Source: RAM1 sp943372515 | Lineage (GTDB): Bacteria; Pseudomonadota; Gammaproteobacteria; Burkholderiales; Burkholderiaceae_C | Direction: 5' to 3' | Assembly (NCBI GenBank): GCA_943372515.1 | Contig: CALRYY010000008.1 | Coordinates: forward strand, 1 to 64,000 | DNA: 64,000 bases | Shown here: positions 41,601 to 50,058 of the stretch, piece after piece | Layout: each line of letters starts with the position of its first letter | Numbering within the stretch: the stretch's first letter is position 1 | The notes under the pieces: generated by a model | What the model saw: the letters and a program-made list of their open reading frames with translations, nothing else | Databases searched by the model: none | What the model was told of the DNA's origin: nothing | Made by a program: the position numbers and the translations under genes

Positions 41601-42803
41601 TCAGACGCGTTCCAGGATCACCGCTATGCCCTGGCCCACGCCAATGCACATGGTGCAAAGCGCGTAGCGGCCACCGGTCTTGTGCAGCTGGTTCACCGCT
41701 GTGGTGGCCAGGCGCGCGCCGCTGGCGCCCAGCGGATGGCCCAGTGCAATGGCGCCGCCCCACTGGTTGACGCGAGGGTCGTCGTCGCGCAGGCCCAGCT
41801 GGCGCAGCACGGCCAGGCCCTGGGCGGCAAAGGCCTCGTTCAGCTCGATCACATCCAGCTGTGCCAGCGTGATGCCCGTCAGCGCCAGCACCTTCAGCGT
41901 AGCCGGTGCGGGGCCGATGCCCATGATGCGCGGCGCCACGCCGGCTGTCGCCATGCCCACCACGCGGGCGCGCGGCGTCAGGCCGTTTTTGGCGGCTGTG
42001 GATTCGTCGGCCAACAGCAGCGCGCAGGCGCCGTCGTTCACGCCGCTGGCGTTGCCGGCGGTCACCGTGCCGTCGGGGCGCACCACACCCTTGAGCCTGG
42101 CCAGGGATTCCATCGAGGTTTCACGTGGGTGCTCGTCGTTGCTCACCACCACCGGATCGCCCTTTTTCTGCGCAATGGTGACAGGTGTGATTTCACTGTC
42201 AAAGTGGCCTGTCTTCTGTGCGGCCACGGCCTTCATCTGGCTGGCCAGGGCCATACGGTCCTGCGCCTCGCGCTCGATCTTGAAATCTGTGGCCACGTTT
42301 TCTGCCGTCTCGGGCATGGCGTCCACACCATACTTTTCTTTCATCAGCTTGTTGATGAAGCGCCAGCCAATGGTGGTGTCGTACACCGCGTTGGCGCGGC
42401 TGAAGGCGCTCTCGGCTTTGGGCATCACAAAGGGCGCACGGCTCATGCTCTCTACACCGCCTGCAATCATCAACGTGGCCTCGCCCGCCTTGATGGCCCG
42501 CGCTGCGGTGCCCACTGCGTCCAGGCCCGAGCCACACAGGCGGTTGATGGTGGCACCGGTCACGTCGATCGGCAGGCCCGCCAGCAGGCTTGCCATGTGG
42601 GCCACGTTGCGGTTGTCTTCTCCAGCCTGGTTGGCGCAGCCGTAGATCACGTCGGTTACAGCCGCCCAGTCCACATTCGGGTTGCGCGCCATCAAAGCCC
42701 TGAGCGGGATCGCGCCCAGGTCGTCGGTGCGCACGCTGCTCAGGGCGCCGCCGTAGCGACCGAAGGGGGTGCGGATGGCGTCGCAGATGAAAGCCTGGGT
42801 CAT
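41601..42803 (-). CDS. pcaF: 3-oxoadipyl-CoA thiolase PcaF
   Basis: 400 residues, a full-length thiolase. The nucleophile Cys is in INRLCGSGLDAV near 90, His in ALGHPLGASGARL near 355, and the second Cys in CTMCIGVGQG near 388. Context with the pcaIJ transferase and pcaR-like regulator makes cleavage of beta-ketoadipyl-CoA to succinyl-CoA and acetyl-CoA the likely reaction, the last step of the beta-ketoadipate route. It lies 35 bases after pcaJ. A general acetyl-CoA acetyltransferase is the alternative. Confidence 0.92.
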   Translation of the reverse strand: MTQAFICDAIRTPFGRYGGALSSVRTDDLGAIPLRALMARNPNVDWAAVTDVIYGCANQAGEDNRNVAHMASLLAGLPIDVTGATINRLCGSGLDAVGTAARAIKAGEATLMIAGGVESMSRAPFVMPKAESAFSRANAVYDTTIGWRFINKLMKEKYGVDAMPETAENVATDFKIEREAQDRMALASQMKAVAAQKTGHFDSEITPVTIAQKKGDPVVVSNDEHPRETSMESLARLKGVVRPDGTVTAGNASGVNDGACALLLADESTAAKNGLTPRARVVGMATAGVAPRIMGIGPAPATLKVLALTGITLAQLDVIELNEAFAAQGLAVLRQLGLRDDDPRVNQWGGAIALGHPLGASGARLATTAVNQLHKTGGRYALCTMCIGVGQGIAVILERV

Positions 42804-42838
42804 TGAAAGTGTCTCCTGATCAAAGTTGGTATGGGCTG

Positions 42839-43480
42839 TCAGGCCTGCAGGGGCAGGCCCACGAGTTGTTCTAGTTCGGCGTGGCTCAACCCGTCCACAC
42901 GGTCCACGCAGCGCAGGCCCTGAGGTGTCACGTCCAGCGTGGCCACGTCGGTGTAGATGCGTTTGACGCAGGCCAGGCCGGTCAGTGGATAGGTGCATTC
43001 GCGCACGATCTTGCTGGCGCCCTGTTTGGTCAGCAGGTCCATCATCACCCAGGTCTGTTTGGCACCCACCGCGAGGTCCATGGCGCCGCCCACGGCGGGG
43101 ATGGCGCCGGTCTCGCCGGTGTGCCAGTTGGCCAGGTCGCCGCGTTCGCTGACCTGGAAGGCACCCAGCACGCAGATGTCCAGGTGGCCGCCGCGCATCA
43201 TGGCAAAGCTGTCGGTGTGGTGAAAGTACGAGCCGCCGGGCAGCAGCGTCACGGGCTGCTTGCCGGCGTTGATGAGGTCGTAGTCCTCTTCACCCGCAGC
43301 AGGCGCGGGGCCCATGCCGAGCAGCCCGTTTTCGCTGTGCAAGAGCACTTCACGGCTGGCCGGGATGTGATTGGCCACCAGAGTAGGCTGGCCGATGCCC
43401 AGGTTGACCGTGGCGCCTTCGGGGATGTCCTGCGCCACGCGGGCGGCCAGCTGGTCTTTGGTGCGGCGGGTGTACGTCAT
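42839..43480 (-). CDS. pcaJ: 3-oxoadipate CoA-transferase subunit B
   Basis: 213 residues. The catalytic glutamate is in LLHSENGLLGMGPAP near 50; VNLGIGQPTLVANHIP is the start of the domain. With PcaI it moves CoA from succinyl-CoA to 3-oxoadipate. It begins two bases after the pcaI stop, and pcaF follows. The same fold also serves acetoacetate transfer, but the operon supports the oxoadipate role. Confidence 0.92.
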   Translation of the reverse strand: MTYTRRTKDQLAARVAQDIPEGATVNLGIGQPTLVANHIPASREVLLHSENGLLGMGPAPAAGEEDYDLINAGKQPVTLLPGGSYFHHTDSFAMMRGGHLDICVLGAFQVSERGDLANWHTGETGAIPAVGGAMDLAVGAKQTWVMMDLLTKQGASKIVRECTYPLTGLACVKRIYTDVATLDVTPQGLRCVDRVDGLSHAELEQLVGLPLQA

Positions 43481-43482
43481 GC

Positions 43483-44184
43483 TCAGGCCGCCTTCTTCAT
43501 GCCGCCGGCCTGCGTGGCCTGGCGCTCGATCTTGACGATATGGCTCACAAAGATCGCTGGCGTGACGATGGCCTCCGGGTCCAGCGCGCCCAGCTCGACC
43601 ACCTCGTGCACGCTGGCCACCGTGCGCTTGCAGGCCATGGCCATGCTGGGGCCGAAATTGCGCGCGGTCTTGCGGTAGGTCAGGTTGCCCCAGCGGTCGC
43701 CGCGCTCGGCCTTGATGAGCGCCACGTCGCCGTGGATGGGGTATTCCAATACGTACTGGCGGCCGTTGATTTCGCGCGTTTCTTTGCCCTTGGCCAACTC
43801 GGTGCCAAAGCCTGTGGGCGTGAAGAAAGCACCAATGCCCGCACCCGCCGCGCGGATGCGCTCGGACAGGTTGCCCTGGGGTACCAACTCCAGCTCCAGC
43901 TTGCCGCTGCGGTACAGCGCATCAAACACATGGCTGTCGGCCTGGCGCGGAAAACTGCAGATGATCTTGCGCACGCGGCCCGTGCCCAGCAGCGCGGCCA
44001 GGCCGGCGTCACCATTGCCGGCGTTGTTGTTCACCACGGTCAGGTCTTTGGCTCCCTGCGCGATCAGGCCTTCTATCAGCTCGTTGGGAATGCCTGCCGT
44101 GCCGAAGCCGCCAATCATGACGGTGGCGCCGTCAGCAATACCGGCCAGGGCTTGCGCTACAGAGGATGCAACTTTGTCAATCAT
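43483..44184 (-). CDS. pcaI: 3-oxoadipate CoA-transferase subunit A
   Basis: 233 residues. The coenzyme A transferase loop GATVMIGGFGTAGIPNELIEGL is near 18-40 and the oxyanion/GxGxF-type region GAGIGAFFTPTGFGTEL near 110. It is the first gene of pcaIJF. The initiating ATG (44184-44182) lies inside the operator-like repeat and no ribosome site precedes it, so the transcript may be leaderless or have a very short leader. The start is supported by the family's usual N-terminus. Confidence 0.92.
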   Translation of the reverse strand: MIDKVASSVAQALAGIADGATVMIGGFGTAGIPNELIEGLIAQGAKDLTVVNNNAGNGDAGLAALLGTGRVRKIICSFPRQADSHVFDALYRSGKLELELVPQGNLSERIRAAGAGIGAFFTPTGFGTELAKGKETREINGRQYVLEYPIHGDVALIKAERGDRWGNLTYRKTARNFGPSMAMACKRTVASVHEVVELGALDPEAIVTPAIFVSHIVKIERQATQAGGMKKAA

Positions 44185-44214
44185 GTTCGTATATAGAACA
44201 CATGTTCGTATAAT
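44182..44214. promoter_or_regulatory. Operator-like repeat between pcaI and the IclR-type regulator, with overlapping -10
   Basis: TGTTC and GAACA (44184-44200) form an inverted repeat around GTATATA. The 12-base unit CATGTTCGTATA occurs at 44182-44193 and again, direct, at 44201-44212. A palindrome plus a direct copy is the layout known for PcaU/PobR/PcaR operators. TATAAT at 44209-44214 could be a -10 for the regulator gene, so the regulator would cover its own promoter. The -35 match is poor. Confidence 0.75.
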
Positions 44215-44238
44215 GAATTCTAAAGGACAGCCCCATCC

Positions 44239-45039
44239 ATGGCAAACGCAGCCCCACGCGCCGATGGCGCACCGCAGCCCGGCGACAGCTACGTGCAGTC
44301 GTTCGCCCGCGGACTGGAGGTCATCCGCACGTTCAACGCGCAGGCGCCGCAGCAGACGCTGAGCGAGGTGGCGCAGCGCAGCGGACTCACGCGCGCCGGC
44401 GCGCGCCGCATCCTGCTGACGCTGCAGGTGTTGGGCTATGTACACACCGACGGCAAGCTGTACCGCCTCACGCCGCGCATCCTGGACCTGGGCTTTGCCT
44501 ATCTGTCGTCCATGCCGATCTGGAACCTGGCAGAGCCGGTCATGGAGGCGCTGGTGGCGCAAGTCAAGGAGTCATGTTCAGCCGCCGTACTGGACGCCAC
44601 CGACATCGTGTATGTGCTGCGCGTGCCCACGCACAAGATCATGAGCATCACGCTGGGTGTGGGCTCGCGGCTGCCGGCTTACTGCACGTCCATGGGCCGG
44701 GTGCTGCTGGCCGACCTGCCTGAACGTGAACTGGTAGCGCTGCTGCAGGCATCAGACCGCCAACCGCGCACGCGGCATACCGTCACCGATGTGGACGCGC
44801 TGGCGGCCCGGGTGGCGCTGGCACGCCGCCAGGGCTGGTGCATCGTGAATCAGGAGCTGGAAGAAGGCTTGATTTCCATGGCCGCGCCCATCACCAACAG
44901 TGCGGGCCGCACCGTGGCGGCATTGAACATCAGCGGCCAGGCCAACCGCACCAGCGCGCGCGCCATGCAGGACAACCTGCTGCCAGCACTGCTGGAGGCT
45001 GCGCGCACCGTTTCACGGTTGCTGGGTCAGCGGCCTTGA
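44239..45039 (+). CDS. pcaR: IclR-family regulator of beta-ketoadipate genes (PcaR/PcaU type)
   Basis: 266 residues. A winged helix-turn-helix (about 20-85; YVQSFARGLEVIRTFN, SEVAQRSGLTRAGARRILLTL) is followed by the IclR effector domain (about 95-260). TSMGRVLLADL and NISGQANRTSA are typical of the PcaR/PcaU/PobR branch. These proteins bind beta-ketoadipate or protocatechuate and switch on pca genes. It diverges from pcaIJF over a 54-base region with operator-like repeats, so autoregulation and control of pcaIJF are both likely. Confidence 0.9.
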   Translation: MANAAPRADGAPQPGDSYVQSFARGLEVIRTFNAQAPQQTLSEVAQRSGLTRAGARRILLTLQVLGYVHTDGKLYRLTPRILDLGFAYLSSMPIWNLAEPVMEALVAQVKESCSAAVLDATDIVYVLRVPTHKIMSITLGVGSRLPAYCTSMGRVLLADLPERELVALLQASDRQPRTRHTVTDVDALAARVALARRQGWCIVNQELEEGLISMAAPITNSAGRTVAALNISGQANRTSARAMQDNLLPALLEAARTVSRLLGQRP

Positions 45040-45063
45040 ACGGTCGGCGAAAGCCCGTGCAGA

Positions 45064-45285
45064 TCAGGGCTTGCGAAAGCCCATCACCAGCACGATGCCG
45101 CCCAGCACGATGGCGCCGATGCTCAGCCACTGGGGCACGTTGACCGATTCTTTCTCCTGCACCTTCAGCTGCAGCGGGCCGATCTCGGCCTTGGTGGTTT
45201 CCTTGGTGAAGCTGAAGCCGCCGGTCATGAAGCCCGCCAGGCCCAGGACGATGAGGATGATGCCGGTGATTCGTGCTGCATTCAT
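45064..45285 (-). CDS. Small two-helix membrane protein
   Basis: 73 residues with membrane segments at about 5-24 and 50-68. The middle is a short soluble loop with KETTKAEIGPLQLKVQEKE. A similar small protein with ITGIILIVLGLAGF is common in diverse bacteria and has no known function. ATG 45285 with AGAGAG upstream is chosen; a longer frame to 45387 lacks support. Confidence 0.75.
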   Translation of the reverse strand: MNAARITGIILIVLGLAGFMTGGFSFTKETTKAEIGPLQLKVQEKESVNVPQWLSIGAIVLGGIVLVMGFRKP

Positions 45286-45411
45286 GGAAATCTCTCTTTG
45301 AGTTTTGGTGATCGCGATGGTGGGGGCGGCACGCCGCATTGCGCGTAGGACGGTGCCCCGAGCGCGTGTAGCCCCCAGGCACATCACCGCGCCGTGCTAC
45401 GCTTTGTGCTC

Positions 45412-45846
45412 ATGTTTGCCCCCAGCCAAGCCGATGTCCGGCGGTTTTTCTGCGCCGCCCATGCCAAGACCCGCGCGGGCGAACCCCTGGAGGCGCTGGA
45501 AACACTGGCAGGCCAGTGGATTGCAGAGCACCCCGAATACCACCCCGACCTGGCCGACGTGGACGCGGCCCTGGTGCGCGAATACACCGGCGAAGGCGGC
45601 CAGACCAACCCGTTTTTGCACCTGTCCATGCACCTGTCGATCAGCGAGCAATGCTCCATCGACCAGCCGCGCGGCATCCGCCAGGCGGTGGAGCTGCTGG
45701 CTGCACGCCGCGGCTCGCTGCACGACGCCCACCACGAAGCCATGGAGTGCCTCGGGCAGATGCTCTGGGAAAGCCAGCGCTCAGGCCGCCCGCCAGATGG
45801 GCAGGCTTACATCGACGCAGTGCAGCGCCGAGCCACAAAAGACTAA
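45412..45846 (+). CDS. DUF1841 protein
   Basis: 144 residues, soluble. It matches DUF1841: FAPSQADVRRFFCAAHAK at the start, EHPEYH near 45, NPFLHLSMHLSISEQCSIDQPRGIR in the middle and HHEAMECLGQMLWESQRSG near the end. Function unknown. The frame continues upstream to 45394 but the family starts at this Met. A terminator follows. Confidence 0.9.
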   Translation: MFAPSQADVRRFFCAAHAKTRAGEPLEALETLAGQWIAEHPEYHPDLADVDAALVREYTGEGGQTNPFLHLSMHLSISEQCSIDQPRGIRQAVELLAARRGSLHDAHHEAMECLGQMLWESQRSGRPPDGQAYIDAVQRRATKD

Positions 45847-45857
45847 ATCCACAAGTA

Positions 45858-45882
45858 CAAAGCCCGCCAGAGGCGGGCTTTG
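45858..45882. terminator. Bidirectional hairpin terminator
   Basis: CAAAGCCCGCC and GGCGGGCTTTG form an 11-pair stem around a three-base loop. It lies between the converging DUF1841 and cytochrome c genes and could serve both, though the T-run is short. Confidence 0.8.
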
Positions 45883-45914
45883 TTTAGTTCTGGAGCGAAG
45901 CGGTTACTGAGCGG

Positions 45915-46589
45915 TTACCGGAATTTCTTGTCAGGCACCGTCTTCAGGTCGCCGTCCAGCGAGCTCACATAACCCGACAGCGCCTTCAGCTCGGCATTGC
46001 TGAACTGCTTGGCAATACCACCCATCACGCCGTTGGAGCGGCCAACGGCGGCGTTGCCTTCGGTCTTGTAGGCCTTGAGCGCGACAAACATGTAGTCGGC
46101 GTGCTGGCCTGCGATCTTGGGGTAGGCCGGGTCGATGGGCTTGGCAAAGTTTTCGCCATGGCATGACGCACAGGCGGCCTTCTTGAGCAGGGCGTCGACC
46201 TGGGCGCTGGGCTGCTTGGCCGGCTTGGCCGGCAGGGCCGCGTCGGTCTTGCCGTGGGCTTCGTAATAGGCGGCGAGGTCGGCCATGTCCTGGTCGCTCA
46301 GCGAGTCGGCAATGCCGCGCATCGTGGGGTGCTTGCGGTCGCCCGTTTTATAGGCTGCCAGCGCCGCCACGATGTACTTGGCGCCCTGGCCAGAGATTTT
46401 GGGGACCTTGTACACCTCGGGGAAGCTGGCCTGGTAGCCCTGGATGCCGTGGCAGCCAATGCACATGGCGATTTTCTTCTCGCCCGCAGCAGCATTGCCT
46501 TTGACTTCCTGGGCATGGGCCGCAAGGGTGGAGAAGGCCGTCACGGAAGCGACAGCCAGGCCTAACATCGTGGTCAACAACTTGTTCAT
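45915..46589 (-). CDS. Diheme cytochrome c (c4-like)
   Basis: 224 residues with a signal peptide (about 1-26, AAHAQE). Two class I cytochrome domains each have a CxxCH heme site, CIGCH near 43 and CASCH near 141, with later Met ligands in PTMRGIAD and GVMGGIAK. This is the cytochrome c4 layout, a periplasmic electron carrier that can feed terminal oxidases such as the aa3 oxidase encoded earlier in the window. ATG 46589 keeps the signal peptide. It diverges from the MoxR gene by 90 bases. Confidence 0.92.
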   Translation of the reverse strand: MNKLLTTMLGLAVASVTAFSTLAAHAQEVKGNAAAGEKKIAMCIGCHGIQGYQASFPEVYKVPKISGQGAKYIVAALAAYKTGDRKHPTMRGIADSLSDQDMADLAAYYEAHGKTDAALPAKPAKQPSAQVDALLKKAACASCHGENFAKPIDPAYPKIAGQHADYMFVALKAYKTEGNAAVGRSNGVMGGIAKQFSNAELKALSGYVSSLDGDLKTVPDKKFR

Positions 46590-46679
46590 TTTGCGCGCAC
46601 AATCCGGTGAGAAGTTCACACTTGTAATCAACCTTTGATTATATCCGGCACAACCCCTACCCCCATCCCACACGCATCC

Positions 46680-47522
46680 ATGAAGTTCCAAGGCTCCCAG
46701 AACTACGTCGCCACGCAGGATTTGATGCTTGCCGTGAATGCCGCCATCACACTCAAGCGGCCCCTTTTGGTCAAGGGCGAACCCGGCACCGGCAAGACCA
46801 TGTTGGCCGAGGAAGTGGCCCAGGCGCTGAACATGCCGCTGCTGCAGTGGCACATCAAGTCGACCACCAAGGCCCAGCAAGGGCTGTACGAATACGACGC
46901 GGTGAGCCGCCTGCGCGACAGCCAGCTGGGCGACGAAAAGGTCAAGGACATCCAGAATTACATCGTCAAGGGTGTGCTGTGGCAGGCCTTCACCACAGAC
47001 CAGCCGGTGGCGCTGCTGATTGACGAGATCGACAAGGCCGACATTGAGTTTCCCAATGACCTGCTGCGCGAAATCGACCGCATGGAGTTCTACTGCTACG
47101 AAACGCGTGAGCTCATCCGCGCCAAACACCGCCCGCTGGTGTTCATCACCTCCAACAACGAAAAGGAACTGCCCGACGCCTTCTTGCGCCGGTGCTTTTT
47201 CCACTACATCAAATTCCCCGACGCCGACACCATGCGCCAGATCGTGGACGTGCACTTTCCCGGCCTGAAAAAAGAGCTGCTGGCCGCCGCCATGAAGACT
47301 TTTTATGACGTGCGCAACCTGCCGGGCCTGAAGAAAAAGCCCAGCACATCCGAGCTGCTGGACTGGCTCAAGCTGCTGGTGGCAGAAGACATCCCCCTGG
47401 AGGCGCTGCAAAGCAAGGAAGACAAGGTCGCCGTGCCGCCACTGGTGGGCGCCCTGCTGAAGAACGAGCAGGACGTGACCTTGTTTGAGAAGCTGGTCTT
47501 CATGCAACGACATAACCGATGA
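46680..47522 (+). CDS. MoxR-type AAA+ ATPase
   Basis: 280 residues. Walker A GEPGTGKTM is near 34, Walker B LLIDEIDKAD near 110, sensor 1 in FITSNNEKELPDAFLRR near 158, and the arginine finger region follows. MoxR ATPases work with VWA-domain proteins as metal-insertion or maturation chaperones; a CoxE-like VWA gene is three genes downstream. ATG 46680 starts the domain. The stop overlaps the next small gene (ATGA). Confidence 0.92.
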   Translation: MKFQGSQNYVATQDLMLAVNAAITLKRPLLVKGEPGTGKTMLAEEVAQALNMPLLQWHIKSTTKAQQGLYEYDAVSRLRDSQLGDEKVKDIQNYIVKGVLWQAFTTDQPVALLIDEIDKADIEFPNDLLREIDRMEFYCYETRELIRAKHRPLVFITSNNEKELPDAFLRRCFFHYIKFPDADTMRQIVDVHFPGLKKELLAAAMKTFYDVRNLPGLKKKPSTSELLDWLKLLVAEDIPLEALQSKEDKVAVPPLVGALLKNEQDVTLFEKLVFMQRHNR

Positions 47523-47740
47523 ACAAGGCATTGCTCGAAGGCATGTCCGACGCCGTGGGCTTCGTGGGCGGCGCGTTGCTGGGCTTCTGGCTGGGCCGCG
47601 TGCTGGGCTTCGACATTTTTGCGGCCGGCTACACCAACGCCAGCATTGCCGGCATCGTGCTGGTCGGTCTGGGTGGCGGGCTGGGCCTGCAGCTGGCGCG
47701 CCGCTGGCGGCGCAGCCGGGCCGAACAACCCAAACAGTAA
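47519..47740 (+). CDS. Small two-helix membrane protein
   Basis: 73 residues with two membrane segments (about 10-32 and 42-60), glycine-rich (GFVGGALLGFWLGR, IVLVGLGGGLGLQLA), and a basic tail. It overlaps the moxR-like gene by ATGA and precedes the acetyltransferase. I do not recognise a family; it may anchor or partner the ATPase. Confidence 0.7.
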   Translation: MNKALLEGMSDAVGFVGGALLGFWLGRVLGFDIFAAGYTNASIAGIVLVGLGGGLGLQLARRWRRSRAEQPKQ

Positions 47741-47749
47741 CCTGCGCTC

Positions 47750-48346
47750 ATGGCCTTTGTAGAACCCGTACGCCTGTCTGACCGCAGCATCGCACTGGTG
47801 CCGCTGGACCTGTCCCACGAACCCGGCCTGGCCGCTGCTGCTGCCGACGGCGAGCTGTGGAACCTGCGCATCACGTCCGTACCCGCGCCGGGCCAGACCC
47901 GCAAGTACATTGAGGACGCGCTGAAAATGCGCGAGGACGGCAACCGTTTTGCCTTTGCCGTGACCGACGAGGCCACTGGCACCGTGCTGGGCAGCACCAG
48001 CTACCACGACATCCTGCCCGCTGTGAAGCGCGTGGAGATTGGCTATACCTGGTACGCCCGCCGCTGCCAGCGCACCCACATCAACACCACCGCCAAGCTG
48101 CTGATGATGGGCCACGCGTTCGACACGCTGGGCTGCCACGTGGTGGGCTGGCGCACCGACAATTTCAACTTCGCGTCGCAGGCTGCCATCGAGCGGCTGG
48201 GCGCGAAAAAAGACGGCGTAATCCGCGGCCACGCGCTGCGCCGCGACGGCACCATCCGCGACACCGTGATGTACAGCATGCGTTCGGGTGAGTGGCCCGA
48301 GGCCAAAGCGCAGCTGCTGTACCTGCGCGACAGGCCGCGCACCTGA
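47750..48346 (+). CDS. GNAT-family N-acetyltransferase
   Basis: 198 residues, resembling the RimJ/RimL-like GNAT branch: VRLSDRSIALVPLDL at the start, EIGYTWYARRCQRTHINTTAKLLMMGHAF as the acetyl-CoA region near 100, and NFASQAAIERLGAKKDGVIR near 142. It would acetylate an amine, perhaps of a protein or small molecule. It lies nine bases after the small membrane gene and ten bases before the VWA gene, so it is in the moxR-like operon. Confidence 0.88.
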   Translation: MAFVEPVRLSDRSIALVPLDLSHEPGLAAAAADGELWNLRITSVPAPGQTRKYIEDALKMREDGNRFAFAVTDEATGTVLGSTSYHDILPAVKRVEIGYTWYARRCQRTHINTTAKLLMMGHAFDTLGCHVVGWRTDNFNFASQAAIERLGAKKDGVIRGHALRRDGTIRDTVMYSMRSGEWPEAKAQLLYLRDRPRT

Positions 48347-48356
48347 GGAGACCGCG

Positions 48357-49547
48357 ATGCTGATCGACTTCTTCTACACCCTGCGCAGCGCCAAGCTGCC
48401 CGTATCGGTCAAGGAATACCTCACGCTGCTGGAGGCGATCAAGGCCGGTGTGGTCGGCCCCAACAGCGAAGACAGCTACAAGATCGACGACTTCTACTAC
48501 CTGAGCCGCACCGCGCTGGTCAAGGACGAGAAGCACTACGACAAGTTCGACCGCGCTTTTGCCGCCTACTTCAAGGGCGTAGAGATGATCGCCGACTTCA
48601 CCAAGGACGTGCCGCTGGAATGGCTGCGCAAGAACCTGGAGCTGGAGCTGAGTCCGGAAGAGAAAGCCAAGATCGAAAAGATGGGCTGGGACGAGCTCAT
48701 GGAGACGCTGAAAAAGCGCTTTGAAGAGCAGAAAGAGCGCCATGAAGGTGGCAGCAAGATGATAGGTACCGGCGGCACCAGCCCGTTTGGCGCCTACGGC
48801 TTCAACCCGCAGGGCATCCGCATCGGCCAGGACAAAAGCCGCAACAAGACCGCGGTGAAGGTCTGGGACCAGCGGGCCTACAAGGATTACGACGACCAGC
48901 AGGAGCTGGGCACGCGCAACATCAAGGTAGCACTGCGCCGCCTGCGCAAGTTTGCCCGCGAAGGCCACGAGGACGAGCTGGACCTGGACGACACCATCCG
49001 ATCCACCGCCGCCAACGCGGGCTGGCTGGACATCAAGATGCGCCCGGAGCGCCACAACAACGTGAAGGTGCTGCTGCTGATGGACGTGGGCGGCACCATG
49101 GACGAGCACATTGCGCGGGTGGAGGAAATGTTCTCGGCCGCCAAGACCGAGTTCAAGCACATGGAGTTTTATTACTTCCACAACTGCGTGTATGACTTCA
49201 TGTGGAAGAACAACCGCAGGCGGTTCAGCGAAAAATTCGCCACTTGGGACATCATCCGCAAGTACAACAAGGACTACAAGCTCATCTTCATCGGCGACGC
49301 CACGATGAGCCCGTACGAGATATTGCAGCCCGGCGGCAGTGTGGAATACAACAACGAGGAAGCCGGCGCCGAATGGCTGCAGCGCCTGACCAACGCCTTC
49401 CCCAAATTCGCCTGGATCAACCCCGAGCCCCAGGGCGTGTGGCAGTACCGTCAGAGCATCAGCGTGATCCAGCAGCTGGTCAACCAGCGCATGTACCCGC
49501 TGACCTTGAAGGGCCTGGAAGAGGCCATGCGGCTGCTGAGCAAATAG
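48357..49547 (+). CDS. CoxE-like VWA-domain protein
   Basis: 396 residues. The N-terminal half is charged and helical (SVKEYLTLLEAIKAG, MGWDELMETLKKRFEEQKERH). The C-terminal half is a von Willebrand A-type domain whose metal site reads LLMDVGGTMDEH where DxSxS is typical, so metal binding may be altered. It is the usual partner of MoxR ATPases. ATG 48357 has GAGGAG nearby, and the frame upstream overlaps the acetyltransferase. It ends 13 bases before the tRNA. Confidence 0.88.
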   Translation: MLIDFFYTLRSAKLPVSVKEYLTLLEAIKAGVVGPNSEDSYKIDDFYYLSRTALVKDEKHYDKFDRAFAAYFKGVEMIADFTKDVPLEWLRKNLELELSPEEKAKIEKMGWDELMETLKKRFEEQKERHEGGSKMIGTGGTSPFGAYGFNPQGIRIGQDKSRNKTAVKVWDQRAYKDYDDQQELGTRNIKVALRRLRKFAREGHEDELDLDDTIRSTAANAGWLDIKMRPERHNNVKVLLLMDVGGTMDEHIARVEEMFSAAKTEFKHMEFYYFHNCVYDFMWKNNRRRFSEKFATWDIIRKYNKDYKLIFIGDATMSPYEILQPGGSVEYNNEEAGAEWLQRLTNAFPKFAWINPEPQGVWQYRQSISVIQQLVNQRMYPLTLKGLEEAMRLLSK

Positions 49548-49560
49548 AATACCGAGCGTC

Positions 49561-49635
49561 GCCGCCGTAGTTCAATGGATAGAACGAGCGCCTCCTAAGC
49601 GCTAGATATGGGTTCGATTCCCGTCGGGGGCGCCA
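49561..49635 (+). tRNA. tRNA-Arg (anticodon CCT)
   Basis: 75 bases fold as a tRNA. The anticodon stem is AGCGC/GCGCT (49587-49591 and 49599-49603) with CCT at 49594-49596, which reads AGG arginine codons. The T-arm loop TTCGATT and encoded CCA (49633-49635) are present. The acceptor stem GCCGCCG / CGGGGGC has a G-G mismatch at the fourth pair (49564 with 49628), otherwise fully paired. Confidence 0.95.
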
Positions 49636-49660
49636 CCCGCTACTCCCGGTCAGCCTTTTT

Positions 49661-50032
49661 TCAGCGCGCCAGTTCGTCAATCCGCGCCAGCAACTCCGCC
49701 AGCGGCGCCCGCTTGGAAATACCGGGCCGTCCGCCCACCTGGCCCTGAAGATCCTTCGTTTCCTGGGGTGAGACCAGCGCCGTCAGGTACAGCACCGGGA
49801 TGAAGGCGGTGTCGGGGTCTTCGGTCAGCGCCGACGCCAGGTCGCCGCCGCTCATGTCGGGCATGTCGATGTCGCACAGGATCAGGTCGGGTTGCTCTTC
49901 ACGGGCCATGGCCACCACCTGGGTCGGGTCGGTGGTGCTGATCAGGTCGTAGTACTTGGCCAGCTTGACGACCAGGTACGACACGACGGCTTCATCGTCG
50001 TCAACCAGCAGGATTTTTTTCTTGTCGCTCAT
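49661..50032 (-). CDS. Single-domain response regulator (receiver only)
   Basis: 123 residues, a lone receiver. The acidic pocket is VDDDE at 10-14, the phospho-acceptor is Asp54 in ILCDIDMPDMSGGDLA, Thr is in LYLTAL near 83, and Lys is in ISKRAPLAEL near 106. It has no output domain. It lies 26 bases after the hybrid kinase at 50059, and a close paralogue lies at 55594, on the other side of the cluster. Both likely relay phosphate by contact. Confidence 0.93.
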   Translation of the reverse strand: MSDKKKILLVDDDEAVVSYLVVKLAKYYDLISTTDPTQVVAMAREEQPDLILCDIDMPDMSGGDLASALTEDPDTAFIPVLYLTALVSPQETKDLQGQVGGRPGISKRAPLAELLARIDELAR

Positions 50033-50058
50033 GGTGCTCCGCTCCTCTACAGCGGCGC

